This document shows, in pieces, positions 41,322 through 51,177 of a stretch of DNA of 64,000 bases. The notes under the pieces were generated by a model. It did not search any database. It saw only the letters and a program-made list of their open reading frames with translations, and was not told the DNA's origin. The stretch comes from CADEDV01 sp964596345 (GTDB taxonomy: Bacteria > Bacteroidota > Bacteroidia > Chitinophagales > Chitinophagaceae): the NCBI GenBank assembly GCA_964596345.1, contig CAZQSZ010000003.1:596887-660886 (forward strand), in the 5' to 3' direction. Position 1 is the first letter of the stretch, and every line of letters starts with the position of its first letter. Made by a program: the position numbers and the translations under genes.

Positions 41322-42974
41322 ATGCCACCTATCATCGAATGTGTTCCCAATTTCAGCGAAGGCAATGACCTTACGATCATCAAACAGATTACTGATCAGA
41401 TAGAAACCGTGGAAGGTGTTCGCCTCCTGAACGTGGACCCGGGCAATGCTACCAACAGAACGGTGGTGACTTTTGTCGGTCATCCCGAAGCGGTGATCGA
41501 AGCTGCCTTTCTCGCTATCCAAAAAGCCGGTGAACTCATTGATATGAGTAAACACAAGGGTGAACACCCAAGAATGGGAGCCACGGATGTTTGCCCCCTG
41601 ATCCCCATTGCCAATATTTCCATGGAAGAAACAGCTGTTTTTGCGCAGCGCCTGGCCAAACGGGTTGGAGAAGAATTAGCCTTACCTGTTTACCTCTATG
41701 AAGCGGCACAACCCAACAAAGAAAGAAACAACCTGTCGGTGATCCGTGCCGGGGAGTACGAAGGCTTTTTCAAAAAGATCAAACAACCGGAATGGAAACC
41801 TGATTTCGGGCCTGCTGAATTTGATGCCAAAAGAGGCGGCACCGTGATCGGTGCCCGGGATTTCCTGGTGGCCTATAATATCAACCTCAATACCACTTCA
41901 ACCAGAAGAGCCAATGCCATTGCCTTTGATGTGCGGGAGGCGGGCAGAAACGTGGAAGAGAACGGGGTAAAAGTCAATAAACCGGGCACATTTAAATCAG
42001 TTAAGGCGATCGGCTGGTATATCGAGGAATACGGCATCGCCCAGATATCAATGAACCTTACGAATATCAATATCACCCCGGTGCATATTGCTTTTGACGA
42101 GGTTTGTAAGAGGGCTGAAGCCCGTGGCATCCGGGTGACTGGTAGTGAACTGGTAGGGCTGGTGCCGTTGAAATCGCTGACTGATGCAGGCAAGTATTTT
42201 CTCAAAAAGCAACAACGATCCACCGGTGTTTCGGAGAAAGAACTGATCAAGATTGCCGTGAAATCCATGGGGCTAGATGAATTGGGACCATTTAAACCAG
42301 AGGAGCGGATCATTGAATATTTATTAGCAGATAAATCAGCCAGCAAACTGGTAAGCATGCCCTTAACTGGTTTTGCAGATGAGACTGCCAGTGAAAGTCC
42401 TGCTCCCGGTGGTGGTTCTATTGCCGCCTACGTTGGTTCACTCGGGGCTGCATTAGCCACGATGGTCGCCAATCTTTCTTCCCATAAAAAAGGCTGGGAT
42501 GATCGTTGGGAAGAATTCAGCAACTGGGCTGAAAAAGGGGAGCAGTACAAGACCGAATTGCTCCGGCTGGTTGACCAGGATACGAATGCTTTTAACCAGA
42601 TCATGACAGCCTTCGGTCTGCCCAAATCAACCGATGCTGAAAAAGCAGCTCGTACCCAAGCCATCCAGGAAGCCACGAAGTTTGCTATCGAGATCCCTTT
42701 CAAAGTGATGCAATTGGCTTATGGCAGTATGGAAGTCATCAAAGCGATGGCCGAAACGGGCAACCCTAATTCGGTATCTGATGCCGGTGTCGGTGCTCTT
42801 TGTGCCCGTAGTTCGGTGATGGGGGCCTTTATGAATGTGCGGATCAATGCAGCCGGTTATACTGATAAAGAATTTGTGGCGGACATACTCAGCCGCGGCA
42901 GGGAAATTGAGAACAAAACCATAGCTTTAGAATCCGAAATTTTAAACGTTGTCAATGGAAAAATTGGAAACTAA
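41322..42974 (+). CDS. ftcD: Bifunctional glutamate formimidoyltransferase / formimidoyltetrahydrofolate cyclodeaminase
   Basis: 550 residues, the length of the two-domain FTCD enzyme of animals and some bacteria. Residues 1-330 are the formimidoyltransferase (ECVPNFSEGND at the start, VGHPEAVIEAAF, HKGEHPRMGATDVCP). Residues about 345-545 are the cyclodeaminase (ASESPAPGGGSIAAYVGSLGAALATMVANLS). Together they move the formimino group from N-formimidoylglutamate to tetrahydrofolate and release ammonia, giving methenyl-THF. The next gene, hutG, overlaps by 20 nt. Having both FtcD and HutG gives two outlets for the same intermediate. Confidence 0.95.
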   Translation: MPPIIECVPNFSEGNDLTIIKQITDQIETVEGVRLLNVDPGNATNRTVVTFVGHPEAVIEAAFLAIQKAGELIDMSKHKGEHPRMGATDVCPLIPIANISMEETAVFAQRLAKRVGEELALPVYLYEAAQPNKERNNLSVIRAGEYEGFFKKIKQPEWKPDFGPAEFDAKRGGTVIGARDFLVAYNINLNTTSTRRANAIAFDVREAGRNVEENGVKVNKPGTFKSVKAIGWYIEEYGIAQISMNLTNINITPVHIAFDEVCKRAEARGIRVTGSELVGLVPLKSLTDAGKYFLKKQQRSTGVSEKELIKIAVKSMGLDELGPFKPEERIIEYLLADKSASKLVSMPLTGFADETASESPAPGGGSIAAYVGSLGAALATMVANLSSHKKGWDDRWEEFSNWAEKGEQYKTELLRLVDQDTNAFNQIMTAFGLPKSTDAEKAARTQAIQEATKFAIEIPFKVMQLAYGSMEVIKAMAETGNPNSVSDAGVGALCARSSVMGAFMNVRINAAGYTDKEFVADILSRGREIENKTIALESEILNVVNGKIGN

Positions 42975-44055
42975 GGTTCCTGTCAGCGAACCGAAACCGA
43001 ACGTGATGCAGCACCTGAAGATCTATAATAAGCAGGATATCCTGTCGCTGACCCGTATCCGCCGTTTTGAAACCAAACTCGGGGAAAGATTGCAGGTCAT
43101 CAACGATCCCACGGCCATTGAAGCATCACTGGCTGCCTCCAATGCTAAATATGTTTTGTTCGGCATACCCGAAGATCTTGGTGCCAAAGGAAATTTTGGT
43201 TTGGGTGGTGCTGATACGTTATGGATCCCTTTTTTACAAAGCATCCTGAATATACAGAGCAGTGATTTTTTTGATGGCGGTGATGTGTTACTGATCGGCC
43301 ATTTTGATTTCGGCGATATTCAATACCTGATCGATACAACCGCAAGAAGCGAAGATGAAAAAATAGAAGCTTACCGGCATGCCTTGCATACGGTGGATGA
43401 TGAAGTGGAAACACTGGTGAAGATCATTACCTCCTTAAAGAAAATCCCCATTGTGATAGGAGGCGGGCATAATAATTCGTACCCGCTGATCAAAGGCGCT
43501 GCCAAAGGATGGCATAAAGCCGGGGTGACTCCATTGGCACAGATCAACTGTATCAACCTTGATGCACATGCGGATTACCGGCCCATGGAAGGGCGGCACA
43601 GTGGTAATGCATTCCGCTATGCCGAAGAAGATGGTTATTTACAGAAGTATTGCATTGTGGGTTTGCATGAGAATTATTTACCACAGAATGTCTGGATCGA
43701 TATTGTGAACAATCCGTTTATTGACTGCATCACTTTTGAAGACATTTTTGTTCACGAGAAAAGGACTTTCTTACAGGCAGTGGCACATGCCACCGGATTC
43801 ACGGAAGACACACTGACCGGTATTGACCTTGACCTGGATGCGATCCAGAATACACTCAGCAGTGCGATGACACCCGTGGGTATCAGTCCGGTGGATGCCC
43901 GGAAATATATTGCGTTTGCAGCCGCGGATGCCAAACCTGCTTACCTGCACATTTGCGAAGGTGCCACAAGATTATCCGATGGAAGAACAGATGCCACCAG
44001 TGGTAAACTGATCAGTTATTTGGTGAGTGATTTTATTAAAGCCCTCTCGGTTTGA
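42955..44055 (+). CDS. hutG: Formimidoylglutamase-like ureohydrolase (arginase family)
   Basis: 366 residues from the ATG at 42955 (a TTG at 42949 is also in frame). GGGHNNSYPLIKG, NLDAHADYRP and GIDLDLDAI carry the His/Asp ligands of the binuclear Mn site of the arginase/agmatinase superfamily. The fusion-free length and the histidine-pathway context suggest N-formimidoyl-L-glutamate hydrolysis to glutamate and formamide. It overlaps ftcD by 20 nt and is its operon partner. The stop abuts the stop of the convergent TPR gene (TGA|TCA at 44053-44058). Arginase or agmatinase activity is less likely. Confidence 0.9.
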   Translation: MEKLETKVPVSEPKPNVMQHLKIYNKQDILSLTRIRRFETKLGERLQVINDPTAIEASLAASNAKYVLFGIPEDLGAKGNFGLGGADTLWIPFLQSILNIQSSDFFDGGDVLLIGHFDFGDIQYLIDTTARSEDEKIEAYRHALHTVDDEVETLVKIITSLKKIPIVIGGGHNNSYPLIKGAAKGWHKAGVTPLAQINCINLDAHADYRPMEGRHSGNAFRYAEEDGYLQKYCIVGLHENYLPQNVWIDIVNNPFIDCITFEDIFVHEKRTFLQAVAHATGFTEDTLTGIDLDLDAIQNTLSSAMTPVGISPVDARKYIAFAAADAKPAYLHICEGATRLSDGRTDATSGKLISYLVSDFIKALSV

Positions 44056-45801
44056 TCAATATACTGCGCCGGTAATTTTAATATCTGCTTTGGAGAATGC
44101 TTTCCTGAAACGTACAAGCATTTTGTCTGCTTCCTTTTCATTTTTTTCAGCCATGAGTGCCTGCCAGGCCCCGTATAAGGCCCAGCCATTTTCACTATTA
44201 TTTTTCAGGTCAGCCAGGAAAACTTGTTGGGCTGCTGCATGGCGGCCTGCTTTCAGCAAGGCATTTCCCAAATAATGCTTGGGATTCAGTAACCAGTCTC
44301 TCGGTTCATTATACACCATATTTTCTTCGATGGTTACTGCTTTTTGAAAAGCCGTGATAGCTATATCATTATTTTTTTCTGCAAGAGCTATCGTTCCGTT
44401 CAATAATTGTTCAGCAATGGTCAGCCCGTCAATAGCGGGAGAGAAGGGAGTAAAAGGAATAGACAGGCTGCTGTCTTTCATCAGTTGCTGTAATTGTCCC
44501 AGTTCATTTTTTGCTTCGGTCTGCTTTGTAGTGGCAGCAAAGGCCATCCCTCTTCCAAAATGGTACAGGGCATTGCTGTACACCTGTGTAGCTGCTGGTT
44601 GTGGCATATCCAGTAATGATTGCCAGTTGCCAAAGCGAACATGCACCAATACAGGAGTGCTGTGAATATATTGTATATACGATCCCATCGGGGCGGGTAT
44701 GGCGAGATAGTCTTTCGGGATACTGTTCATCGTTTTTTCAGCAGCGATCATGGATTGTGCACGGTATCCTCCCAGCATGGCATTATTCGTTTGCATATGC
44801 AGGTTATGAATGACGTAGAGGAAATCATTCCCGGCAACAGGTGCATAGAGTTTTGTCACTTTTTGATAACTGCCTACTGCCTGCTCATTCACAGTAACGC
44901 CTTTACTGTAATTGCCGGTTCGTAAATAAATATGCGAAGGCATATGCACGGTGTGGGAAAGGCCGGGGGTAATCTTTCCTAGCCTGTCTGCACTGGGAAT
45001 TGCTTTGGCAAAATAAGGCGATGGTTCCATCACATGGATATAATAATGGTTGGCTCCGGGATGATTGGGATATTTTACCAATAGTTTCTCCAGTACTGAA
45101 CGTATCAGTGGCGTCCAGGGTTTGGGTGTGCCATCAATTTTCCACAGATCCCAGGGATGCTGCAGCATCAGTGCATCTGCATACAAGGCAGCAACATCGG
45201 GATCATTAGGATATTGCTCATATGCTTCCTTCATCCGGTCCACATAGACCTGGTTTAGTTTTTCCCGGCTTTCGGTGGAGTCAGCGGAATAGCGGTATCG
45301 CTGCGCATTGATCAGCATCTTTTCTTTATCAGTACAGGGTCCGCCATATTCAATCGCTCTTCCACTGGCTGATAAAGCATCGGGGGAGGCGGCGTAACCA
45401 ACATCATTAATGTTAGGACCATACGCCAATGCCTGTGCCCAATACAACATGGCGCAATCCGGGTCAAACTTTGCGGCTTTCTTGAATGAAGCCATGGCTT
45501 CGATAATGTGAAAGCTATAATACATATTCATGCCCTGGTTGAAATAGAACTGGGCACTGTCACTGGTAGTACTGATCTTCCATTGATGATTGCCTGCACC
45601 GGGAATGGGAGGGATATCTGTTTCTTCCAAAAAATCTTTTAGTGCTTCCCAATCAGGGCCGCAGCGAACGATATTTTTTTGGAGGGATTGGCTCGCAGTC
45701 CTTTTTGTAAACGAAGAAGAGCTGCTTTTATTAACCGAAAACGCCAGCAATACAGCTGTAGCAAATGCCAGCAGGGTAAGCAATAATAATCTTGATCTCA
45801 T
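44056..45801 (-). CDS. Exported TPR-repeat protein
   Basis: 581 residues with a signal peptide or anchor (LLLLTLLAFATAVLLAFS). From about residue 75 it is made of TPR-like helical repeats (FNQGMNMYYSFHIIEAMASFKKAAKFDPDCAMLYWAQALAYG). It has conserved HYYIHVMEPSPYFAKAIPSADRL and HMPSHIYLRTGNYSKG motifs containing several His. This is a widespread bacterial family with no fixed function. It is exactly convergent with hutG, with no intergenic bases. Confidence 0.82.
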   Translation of the reverse strand: MRSRLLLLTLLAFATAVLLAFSVNKSSSSSFTKRTASQSLQKNIVRCGPDWEALKDFLEETDIPPIPGAGNHQWKISTTSDSAQFYFNQGMNMYYSFHIIEAMASFKKAAKFDPDCAMLYWAQALAYGPNINDVGYAASPDALSASGRAIEYGGPCTDKEKMLINAQRYRYSADSTESREKLNQVYVDRMKEAYEQYPNDPDVAALYADALMLQHPWDLWKIDGTPKPWTPLIRSVLEKLLVKYPNHPGANHYYIHVMEPSPYFAKAIPSADRLGKITPGLSHTVHMPSHIYLRTGNYSKGVTVNEQAVGSYQKVTKLYAPVAGNDFLYVIHNLHMQTNNAMLGGYRAQSMIAAEKTMNSIPKDYLAIPAPMGSYIQYIHSTPVLVHVRFGNWQSLLDMPQPAATQVYSNALYHFGRGMAFAATTKQTEAKNELGQLQQLMKDSSLSIPFTPFSPAIDGLTIAEQLLNGTIALAEKNNDIAITAFQKAVTIEENMVYNEPRDWLLNPKHYLGNALLKAGRHAAAQQVFLADLKNNSENGWALYGAWQALMAEKNEKEADKMLVRFRKAFSKADIKITGAVY

Positions 45802-45862
45802 GCCGCAGTTGGTTTAATGGGCAAGAAGTTACGAAGATTCTTTTTTTGAAAGGAAAATTCTG

Positions 45863-47860
45863 CTAACCGGCTGCTTTTTCTTCCAGCTCCACGATCTTTT
45901 CAAATGCTTTTTCGTAGTCGCTGTTCAGGGAAACCAGTTCAGCCGATGCTTTTTTATACGCTGTTTCTGCCTCGAGGAATTTATTTTTATCCGAATACAC
46001 AGCCGGGTCAGATAAAGCGGCTTCCAGTTTTTGCTGTTCTGTTTTTAGACCGGCAATTTTTTCTTCCAGTTGCTGAAAGAGGCGTTGCTGCTTTTGCAGT
46101 TCTTTCTTGAACTCTTTGTTAATAGGAGCTGATGGTTGTGCTTTGATCTCAGGTGCAGGAGCAGTAATCTTTATTTCAGTTTTTTTTTCCTGCTTCTGAT
46201 TTTTCCCTTCTGATTTTTTGTTCCCTGTCTCTGCCTTTTTTGCATCTGCTTCCTGTTTGGCCATCCTTTCTTTCCAGGCCACCCATTCTTCATAGCCGCC
46301 TTTGAATTCCTTGATCTGGTGGTCTACGATCTCCCAGATCTTGTTGGCCGTTTTGGAAACAAAATAACGGTCGTGACTGACGAGGATGATACTGCCTTCA
46401 TATTTATTCAGGGCTTCGATCAGCAGGTCGCAACTGTGCATGTCGAGGTGGTTGGTCGGTTCATCCAGCATCAGGAAGTTGGCTTTGCTGACAATGGTCT
46501 TTGCCAAAGCCACCCTTGCTTTTTCACCACCACTTAAAATTTTGATCTTCTTATCTGAATCATCACCACTGAATAAGAAACAACCCAGCAGGCCCCGCAG
46601 TTCCAGTTCTGTCATCTGGCTGCCGCATTCTTTCATTTCATCAATGATGGTATTATTGACATTCAGTGCTTCCAGCTGGTGCTGGGCATAGAAACTCTCT
46701 TCTACATTATGTCCCCACTTGCGTTCACCATTGGTAAAACTTTCCACGCCGGCAATAATCCGGAGCAGGGTCGACTTTCCTTTTCCGTTGGCGCCGATCA
46801 GGGCAATTTTATCACCCCGGTCAATTTCAACCGATGAGTTTTCAATGATCACATTCTCACCAAAAGCTTTGGATACATTGTGTAATTCCACCAGCACCCT
46901 GCCCGGTGTTTTATCCACCCGGAAATTGATCCGGATATTCGGACGCACCAGTTCCGCATCTTCGATCCGGTCGAGCTTGTCCAGTTTCTTCATTAAACTT
47001 TGCGCCATGGCCGCTTTGCTGGCCTTCGCCCTGAACCGTTCGATCAGGCGTTCATTCTGGCGGATATAATCCTGCTGGTTCTCATATGCTTTCTGCTGCA
47101 TTTCGATACGGATCGCTTTTTCCTTTTCATAGTAATCATAATTACCCGTATAAATATGCAGTTGTTGCTGGTATACTTCCACGATCTTGGTCACCATCCG
47201 GTTCAGGAAATATTTATCGTGGCTCACGATCACCACCGAGCCCTGGTAGTGCAGCAGGTATTTTTCTAACCATTCAATAGAGGGAAGATCAAGGTGGTTG
47301 GTCGGTTCATCTAATAATAACAGGTCAGGTTGCTGCAGGATCATCTTGGCCAGCAAGACCCGCATTCTCCAGCCACCGCTGAATTGCTTATACGGTTTTT
47401 GCAGGTCGGCATTGGAAAAACCAAGCCCCTGCAACACTTCTTCCGTTTTGTGATGGATATTATAACCGCCCAGTGTCTCTAATTCATGTAACCGGTCGGT
47501 ATATTCCAGTAAGGTCTTTTCATCGCCGGTCTTTTCCAGTTCCTTCCCGATCTCTTCAATTTCTTTTTCCAATTGCAGCACCCGTTCAAAGGCGCCGAGT
47601 GCCACTTGTAAAATGGAATCATTGGTATCAAAACTCAGCAGGTCCTGGTGCAGGTAACCGATGGAAGTGGTGCGGCTTCTTTCTACCGTACCGGCAGAAG
47701 GCTGGTATTCACCCACCAATAATTTCAGCAGGGTTGATTTACCCGTTCCGTTGTACCCGATCAGCCCGATACGTTCACCCGGCTGAATATGCCAGGTAGC
47801 TTCTTCCACGATAGCTCTTGCGCCAAATTCGAATGTCACATTTTGAAATCCTGCCAGCAT
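45863..47860 (-). CDS. ABC-F family ATP-binding protein (Uup/EttA type)
   Basis: 665 residues from the ATG at 47860 (an in-frame TTG at 47881 is unlikely). Two ABC ATPase domains are present: Walker A GYNGTGKST and GANGKGKST, signatures FSGGWRMRVLLAKM and LSGGEKARVALAKT, and Walker B LLLLDEPTNHLD and FLMLDEPTNHLD. The linker between the domains (about residues 230-310) is the P-site tRNA-interacting motif. The Lys/Glu-rich coiled-coil C-terminus (about 540-665) resembles Uup or YdiF. ABC-F proteins act on the ribosome, not in transport. A 14-nt direct repeat near AAAAATCAGAAG encodes part of the basic linker. Confidence 0.93.
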   Translation of the reverse strand: MLAGFQNVTFEFGARAIVEEATWHIQPGERIGLIGYNGTGKSTLLKLLVGEYQPSAGTVERSRTTSIGYLHQDLLSFDTNDSILQVALGAFERVLQLEKEIEEIGKELEKTGDEKTLLEYTDRLHELETLGGYNIHHKTEEVLQGLGFSNADLQKPYKQFSGGWRMRVLLAKMILQQPDLLLLDEPTNHLDLPSIEWLEKYLLHYQGSVVIVSHDKYFLNRMVTKIVEVYQQQLHIYTGNYDYYEKEKAIRIEMQQKAYENQQDYIRQNERLIERFRAKASKAAMAQSLMKKLDKLDRIEDAELVRPNIRINFRVDKTPGRVLVELHNVSKAFGENVIIENSSVEIDRGDKIALIGANGKGKSTLLRIIAGVESFTNGERKWGHNVEESFYAQHQLEALNVNNTIIDEMKECGSQMTELELRGLLGCFLFSGDDSDKKIKILSGGEKARVALAKTIVSKANFLMLDEPTNHLDMHSCDLLIEALNKYEGSIILVSHDRYFVSKTANKIWEIVDHQIKEFKGGYEEWVAWKERMAKQEADAKKAETGNKKSEGKNQKQEKKTEIKITAPAPEIKAQPSAPINKEFKKELQKQQRLFQQLEEKIAGLKTEQQKLEAALSDPAVYSDKNKFLEAETAYKKASAELVSLNSDYEKAFEKIVELEEKAAG

Positions 47861-47951
47861 AATTTGTAAAATGAAGCGCAAATTTAGCCCAATTCAACCA
47901 TTAAAAAATTGTTGAAATCGGTTAAATCCTTCCTATCCTTAATTCCATGGC

Positions 47952-47959
47952 TATCTTTG
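47952..47959 (+). promoter_or_regulatory. Promoter -7 box TATCTTTG
   Basis: An exact TAnnTTTG match 16 nt before the ATG at 47976 of the DUF3347 gene. Confidence 0.5.
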
Positions 47960-47975
47960 CCGGAAACTTTTTTGC

Positions 47976-48683
47976 ATGGATGTTAAGAAAATCATTGGTT
48001 TACTGGCTATCCTTCTTCCGGCTTTGATCATTTTACTGGGTATTATCCGTGTTTTTGTCCAAAAAACAAAAGGGGTGAATGGACTCACCATGCTCTTTGC
48101 CATCCTGTTATTGCTGGTGGGATTGGTCCGGTATTATGTGTTTCCTGATAAAGAAAATAGCGGCGGTGATAACACAAAAGCCATTCCACTGACAGTGAGT
48201 AAACACAGCGAAGCCTTTAATCTTTCTCTTGAAAAGGTACTGGCTGCTTATTACCAGCTTACCGGTGATTTTGTGAGTGCTGATACTAACAAGATCGCTC
48301 AATCTGCCGCCGGTTTGAAAACAGCGTTAGACAGTTTAAAAATTGATGAACTGAAAGTGGATACACTGATCTGGCAAACGGCCCTGCAACCGTATGAGAA
48401 TACAAAAGCAGAACTGAGTGCCATTATCGCCGATCCTTCACTGGCGGAGAAAAAAGCTTCGCTGAATATTTTATCCAACGAGTTGTTCACCTTATTAAGT
48501 ACGGTAAGGTATGACCTGGCGAAATTATATTGGCAGGAATGTGTGTCCGCATTTGGCGAAGAGAAGCCCGGCAACTGGATCAGCAAAACAGAACAGTCCG
48601 CTAATCCGTATGGTCAAAAGGATTGTGCAGAGATAAAGACCACTTTAAATTTTGTTCCCGCCGATACAACCAAAAAACAATAA
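47976..48683 (+). CDS. DUF3347 family membrane-anchored protein
   Basis: 235 residues. Two hydrophobic helices (about 6-26 and 38-56) are followed by a helical domain with HSEAFNLSLEKVLAAYYQLTGDFVSADTNKIAQSAAGLKTALDSL, the DUF3347 pattern. The late YWQECVSAFGEEKPGNWISKTEQSANPYGQKDCAE matches the family's C-terminus. DUF3347 proteins are often found with copper or other metal efflux systems, though none is adjacent here. It is separated by 16 nt from the TonB receptor gene and could be cotranscribed with it. Confidence 0.78.
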   Translation: MDVKKIIGLLAILLPALIILLGIIRVFVQKTKGVNGLTMLFAILLLLVGLVRYYVFPDKENSGGDNTKAIPLTVSKHSEAFNLSLEKVLAAYYQLTGDFVSADTNKIAQSAAGLKTALDSLKIDELKVDTLIWQTALQPYENTKAELSAIIADPSLAEKKASLNILSNELFTLLSTVRYDLAKLYWQECVSAFGEEKPGNWISKTEQSANPYGQKDCAEIKTTLNFVPADTTKKQ

Positions 48684-48699
48684 GATTGTTGTGAGAGCT

Positions 48700-51075
48700 A
48701 TGCAGAAGATAGTTGGTTTCATACTCCTTAGTTTATTATCCGGTACCGTTTTTTCTCAAAATATCGCCGCCGATAAAGCAGGCCGTTTTTCATTGAACGG
48801 GTACGTCAAAGACAGCCTTTCCGGTGAGACGATCATCGGTGCTACCATTACCGTGAACGGGCAGCCAAAGGGAGTAGCCAGTAACCAATTCGGTTTTTAC
48901 TCCATTACGCTGGATGCGGGTACCTACACGATTTCTGCTTCCCATATCTCTTATATGGCAAAACCATATACAGTCGTACTCAACAGTAATCAATCCTACA
49001 ATTTCGATCTTGTTCCCAAATCATCGGCGAATACAGAAGTGGTCGTCTATTCCAAACGCAGGGATGCCAATGTGAAGAATGCACAAATGGGGAAGATCGA
49101 CCTCTCGATGAACCAGATCAAAAACGTTCCGGCTTTTATGGGCGAAGTCGATCCCCTAAAAGTGATCCAGTTATTACCCGGAGTTCGTAATGCCGGGGAA
49201 GGCAATGCAGGTTTTTATGTTCGTGGTGGCGGTCCTGATCAGAACCTGATCCTGTTGGATGATGCGGTGGTGTATAATACCGGTCACCTGTTTGGTTTCT
49301 TTTCCATTTTTAATGGTGATGCTATCAAAAATGTGTCCCTGATAAAAGGAGGGATGCCGGCGCAATATGGCGGCCGTCTTTCTTCCGTACTGGATGTAAC
49401 CATGAAGGATGGGAATATCAATAAATTTCAGACCGAAGGAGGCATCGGGCTGATCGCTTCCCGCATTTCGGTACAGGGGCCTATCAAAAAAGATAAAGCT
49501 TCCTTTATTATTTCTGCCCGCCGCACTTATATTGATGCGCTGGCCAAACCATTCATTAAAAAGAGCAGTGATTTTTACGGCTCCGGTTATTATTTCTACG
49601 ACCTCAACGCCAAGATCAATTACCGTTTTTCCGAGAAAGACCGTTTATTCATCAGCGGCTATTTCGGCCGTGATGTTTTTGACTTCGTGAATGCCAAACG
49701 TTCTTTTAAAACCAATATCCCCTGGGGCAACCGTACGGCAACCGTACGTTGGAACCATGTATTCAACCGTCGTCTTTTTGCGAATACCACTTTATTATAC
49801 AACGACTACAAGTTCAAATTTGCTGCACAACAGGAAAGCCTGGAGATCGGTCTTTCTTCCGGTATCCGTGATTATAGTTTGAAAACGGATTTTGACTATT
49901 ACCCGTTACCGAATCATAAATTGAAATTCGGCGGACTGATCACTTATCATAAGTTCATTCCCAATGTGGCATCCGGCCGGCAGGATTCCGTTATTTTCAC
50001 CCCCAATAATGAAACGGAAAAATATGCTGCTGAAGCCGCTTTGTATATCCAGGACGACTGGGAAATAGGAGAGCAATGGAAGATCAACTATGGCGTACGA
50101 TGGAGCAGCTTCACACAGATCGGGCCGTATAAAAAATTCACACGGGATATAAACGGTAATAAATTAGACAGCACCGTATATAAAAGCTTTGCACCTGTAA
50201 AGACCTATGGTGGTTTTGAGCCAAGGGTCACCGTCCGCTATGCCATTAATGATGAGACTTCCATCAAAGCTTCGGTAACAAGAAACCTGCAATATATTCA
50301 CCTGGTCAGTAATTCGGGAACAACTTTGCCCACCGATCTCTGGGTGCCGAGTACCTATATTGTAAAACCACAGATCAGCTGGTTATATGCGGCGGGGTTG
50401 TTCAAAAATTTCAACGACAATACCTGGGAAACTTCGCTGGAAGTTTATTATAAGGATATGCAAAACCAGGTGGAATACCAGGAAGGGTATACACCATCAT
50501 TGAAAGATCCCGAAGAAGAATTTGTGTTTGGGAAAGGATGGAGTTATGGTTCAGAAGTATTACTGAATAAAGTGAAGGGAAGGTTCACCGGCTGGATAGG
50601 TTATACCCTGTCCTGGACCTGGCGAAAATTCCCTCAACTGAATGACGGCGAAAAATACCCGGCTAAATTTGACCGTCGTCATGATCTTTCTGTGGTGGGT
50701 AACTATGAACTGAACAAGAAATGGAAATTCGGGGCCGTGTTTGTATATGGAACCGGCAATGCGATCACCCTGCCCGAACGTTTTTATATCATCAACGGTG
50801 TGCTGACCCAGGAATACAGTAAACTGAACCAGTACCGGATGAAAGCCTATCACCGGATGGATTTTTCTGCTACTTATACACCCACTCCCAAAAAGCAACG
50901 GAAATTACAGAGCTACTGGGTCTTTAGTATTTACAATTTGTACAGCCGCCTCAATCCTTATTTTATTTATTTTGACCAGGCAGGCAGCCCGGTGACCGGC
51001 GACCTGAAAGTGGAAGCCCGGCAGGTATCCTTATTCCCCATCTTACCTGCTGTAACCTGGAATTTCAAATTCTGA
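48700..51075 (+). CDS. TonB-dependent outer membrane receptor with carboxypeptidase-regulatory-like domain
   Basis: 791 residues from the ATG at 48700, which opens the signal peptide (MQKIVGFILLSLLSGTVFSQ). A carboxypeptidase-regulatory-like beta-sandwich spans about 27-115 (NGYVKDSLSGETIIGATITV). The plug lies at about 130-240 with VIQLLPGVRNAGEGNAGFYVRGGGPDQNLILLD and GGRLSSVLDV. The rest is a 22-stranded-barrel-like region ending in TWNFKF with terminal Phe. Such receptors import siderophores, vitamins or oligosaccharides using TonB energy. No SusD-like gene is adjacent, so it is not part of a polysaccharide-utilisation locus here. Ligand unknown. Confidence 0.92.
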   Translation: MQKIVGFILLSLLSGTVFSQNIAADKAGRFSLNGYVKDSLSGETIIGATITVNGQPKGVASNQFGFYSITLDAGTYTISASHISYMAKPYTVVLNSNQSYNFDLVPKSSANTEVVVYSKRRDANVKNAQMGKIDLSMNQIKNVPAFMGEVDPLKVIQLLPGVRNAGEGNAGFYVRGGGPDQNLILLDDAVVYNTGHLFGFFSIFNGDAIKNVSLIKGGMPAQYGGRLSSVLDVTMKDGNINKFQTEGGIGLIASRISVQGPIKKDKASFIISARRTYIDALAKPFIKKSSDFYGSGYYFYDLNAKINYRFSEKDRLFISGYFGRDVFDFVNAKRSFKTNIPWGNRTATVRWNHVFNRRLFANTTLLYNDYKFKFAAQQESLEIGLSSGIRDYSLKTDFDYYPLPNHKLKFGGLITYHKFIPNVASGRQDSVIFTPNNETEKYAAEAALYIQDDWEIGEQWKINYGVRWSSFTQIGPYKKFTRDINGNKLDSTVYKSFAPVKTYGGFEPRVTVRYAINDETSIKASVTRNLQYIHLVSNSGTTLPTDLWVPSTYIVKPQISWLYAAGLFKNFNDNTWETSLEVYYKDMQNQVEYQEGYTPSLKDPEEEFVFGKGWSYGSEVLLNKVKGRFTGWIGYTLSWTWRKFPQLNDGEKYPAKFDRRHDLSVVGNYELNKKWKFGAVFVYGTGNAITLPERFYIINGVLTQEYSKLNQYRMKAYHRMDFSATYTPTPKKQRKLQSYWVFSIYNLYSRLNPYFIYFDQAGSPVTGDLKVEARQVSLFPILPAVTWNFKF

Positions 51076-51177
51076 TGGAATAAGTACAGGTGAATTTTCA
51101 TGCCTGCATCGTAGTTTTTATCGTAAAGCTTTTGTACTAATAAAAAGCAGGGAACGTTTTAGTAAAAAATTATACCC

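Noticed and set aside
41322..42974. ftcD as a novel gene fusion
   Set aside because: The two-domain FTCD arrangement is well known in animals and several bacteria, so the fusion is ordinary.
48700..51075. TonB-dependent receptor as part of a polysaccharide-utilisation locus
   Set aside because: There is no SusD-like partner, no glycoside hydrolase and no hybrid two-component regulator next to it.
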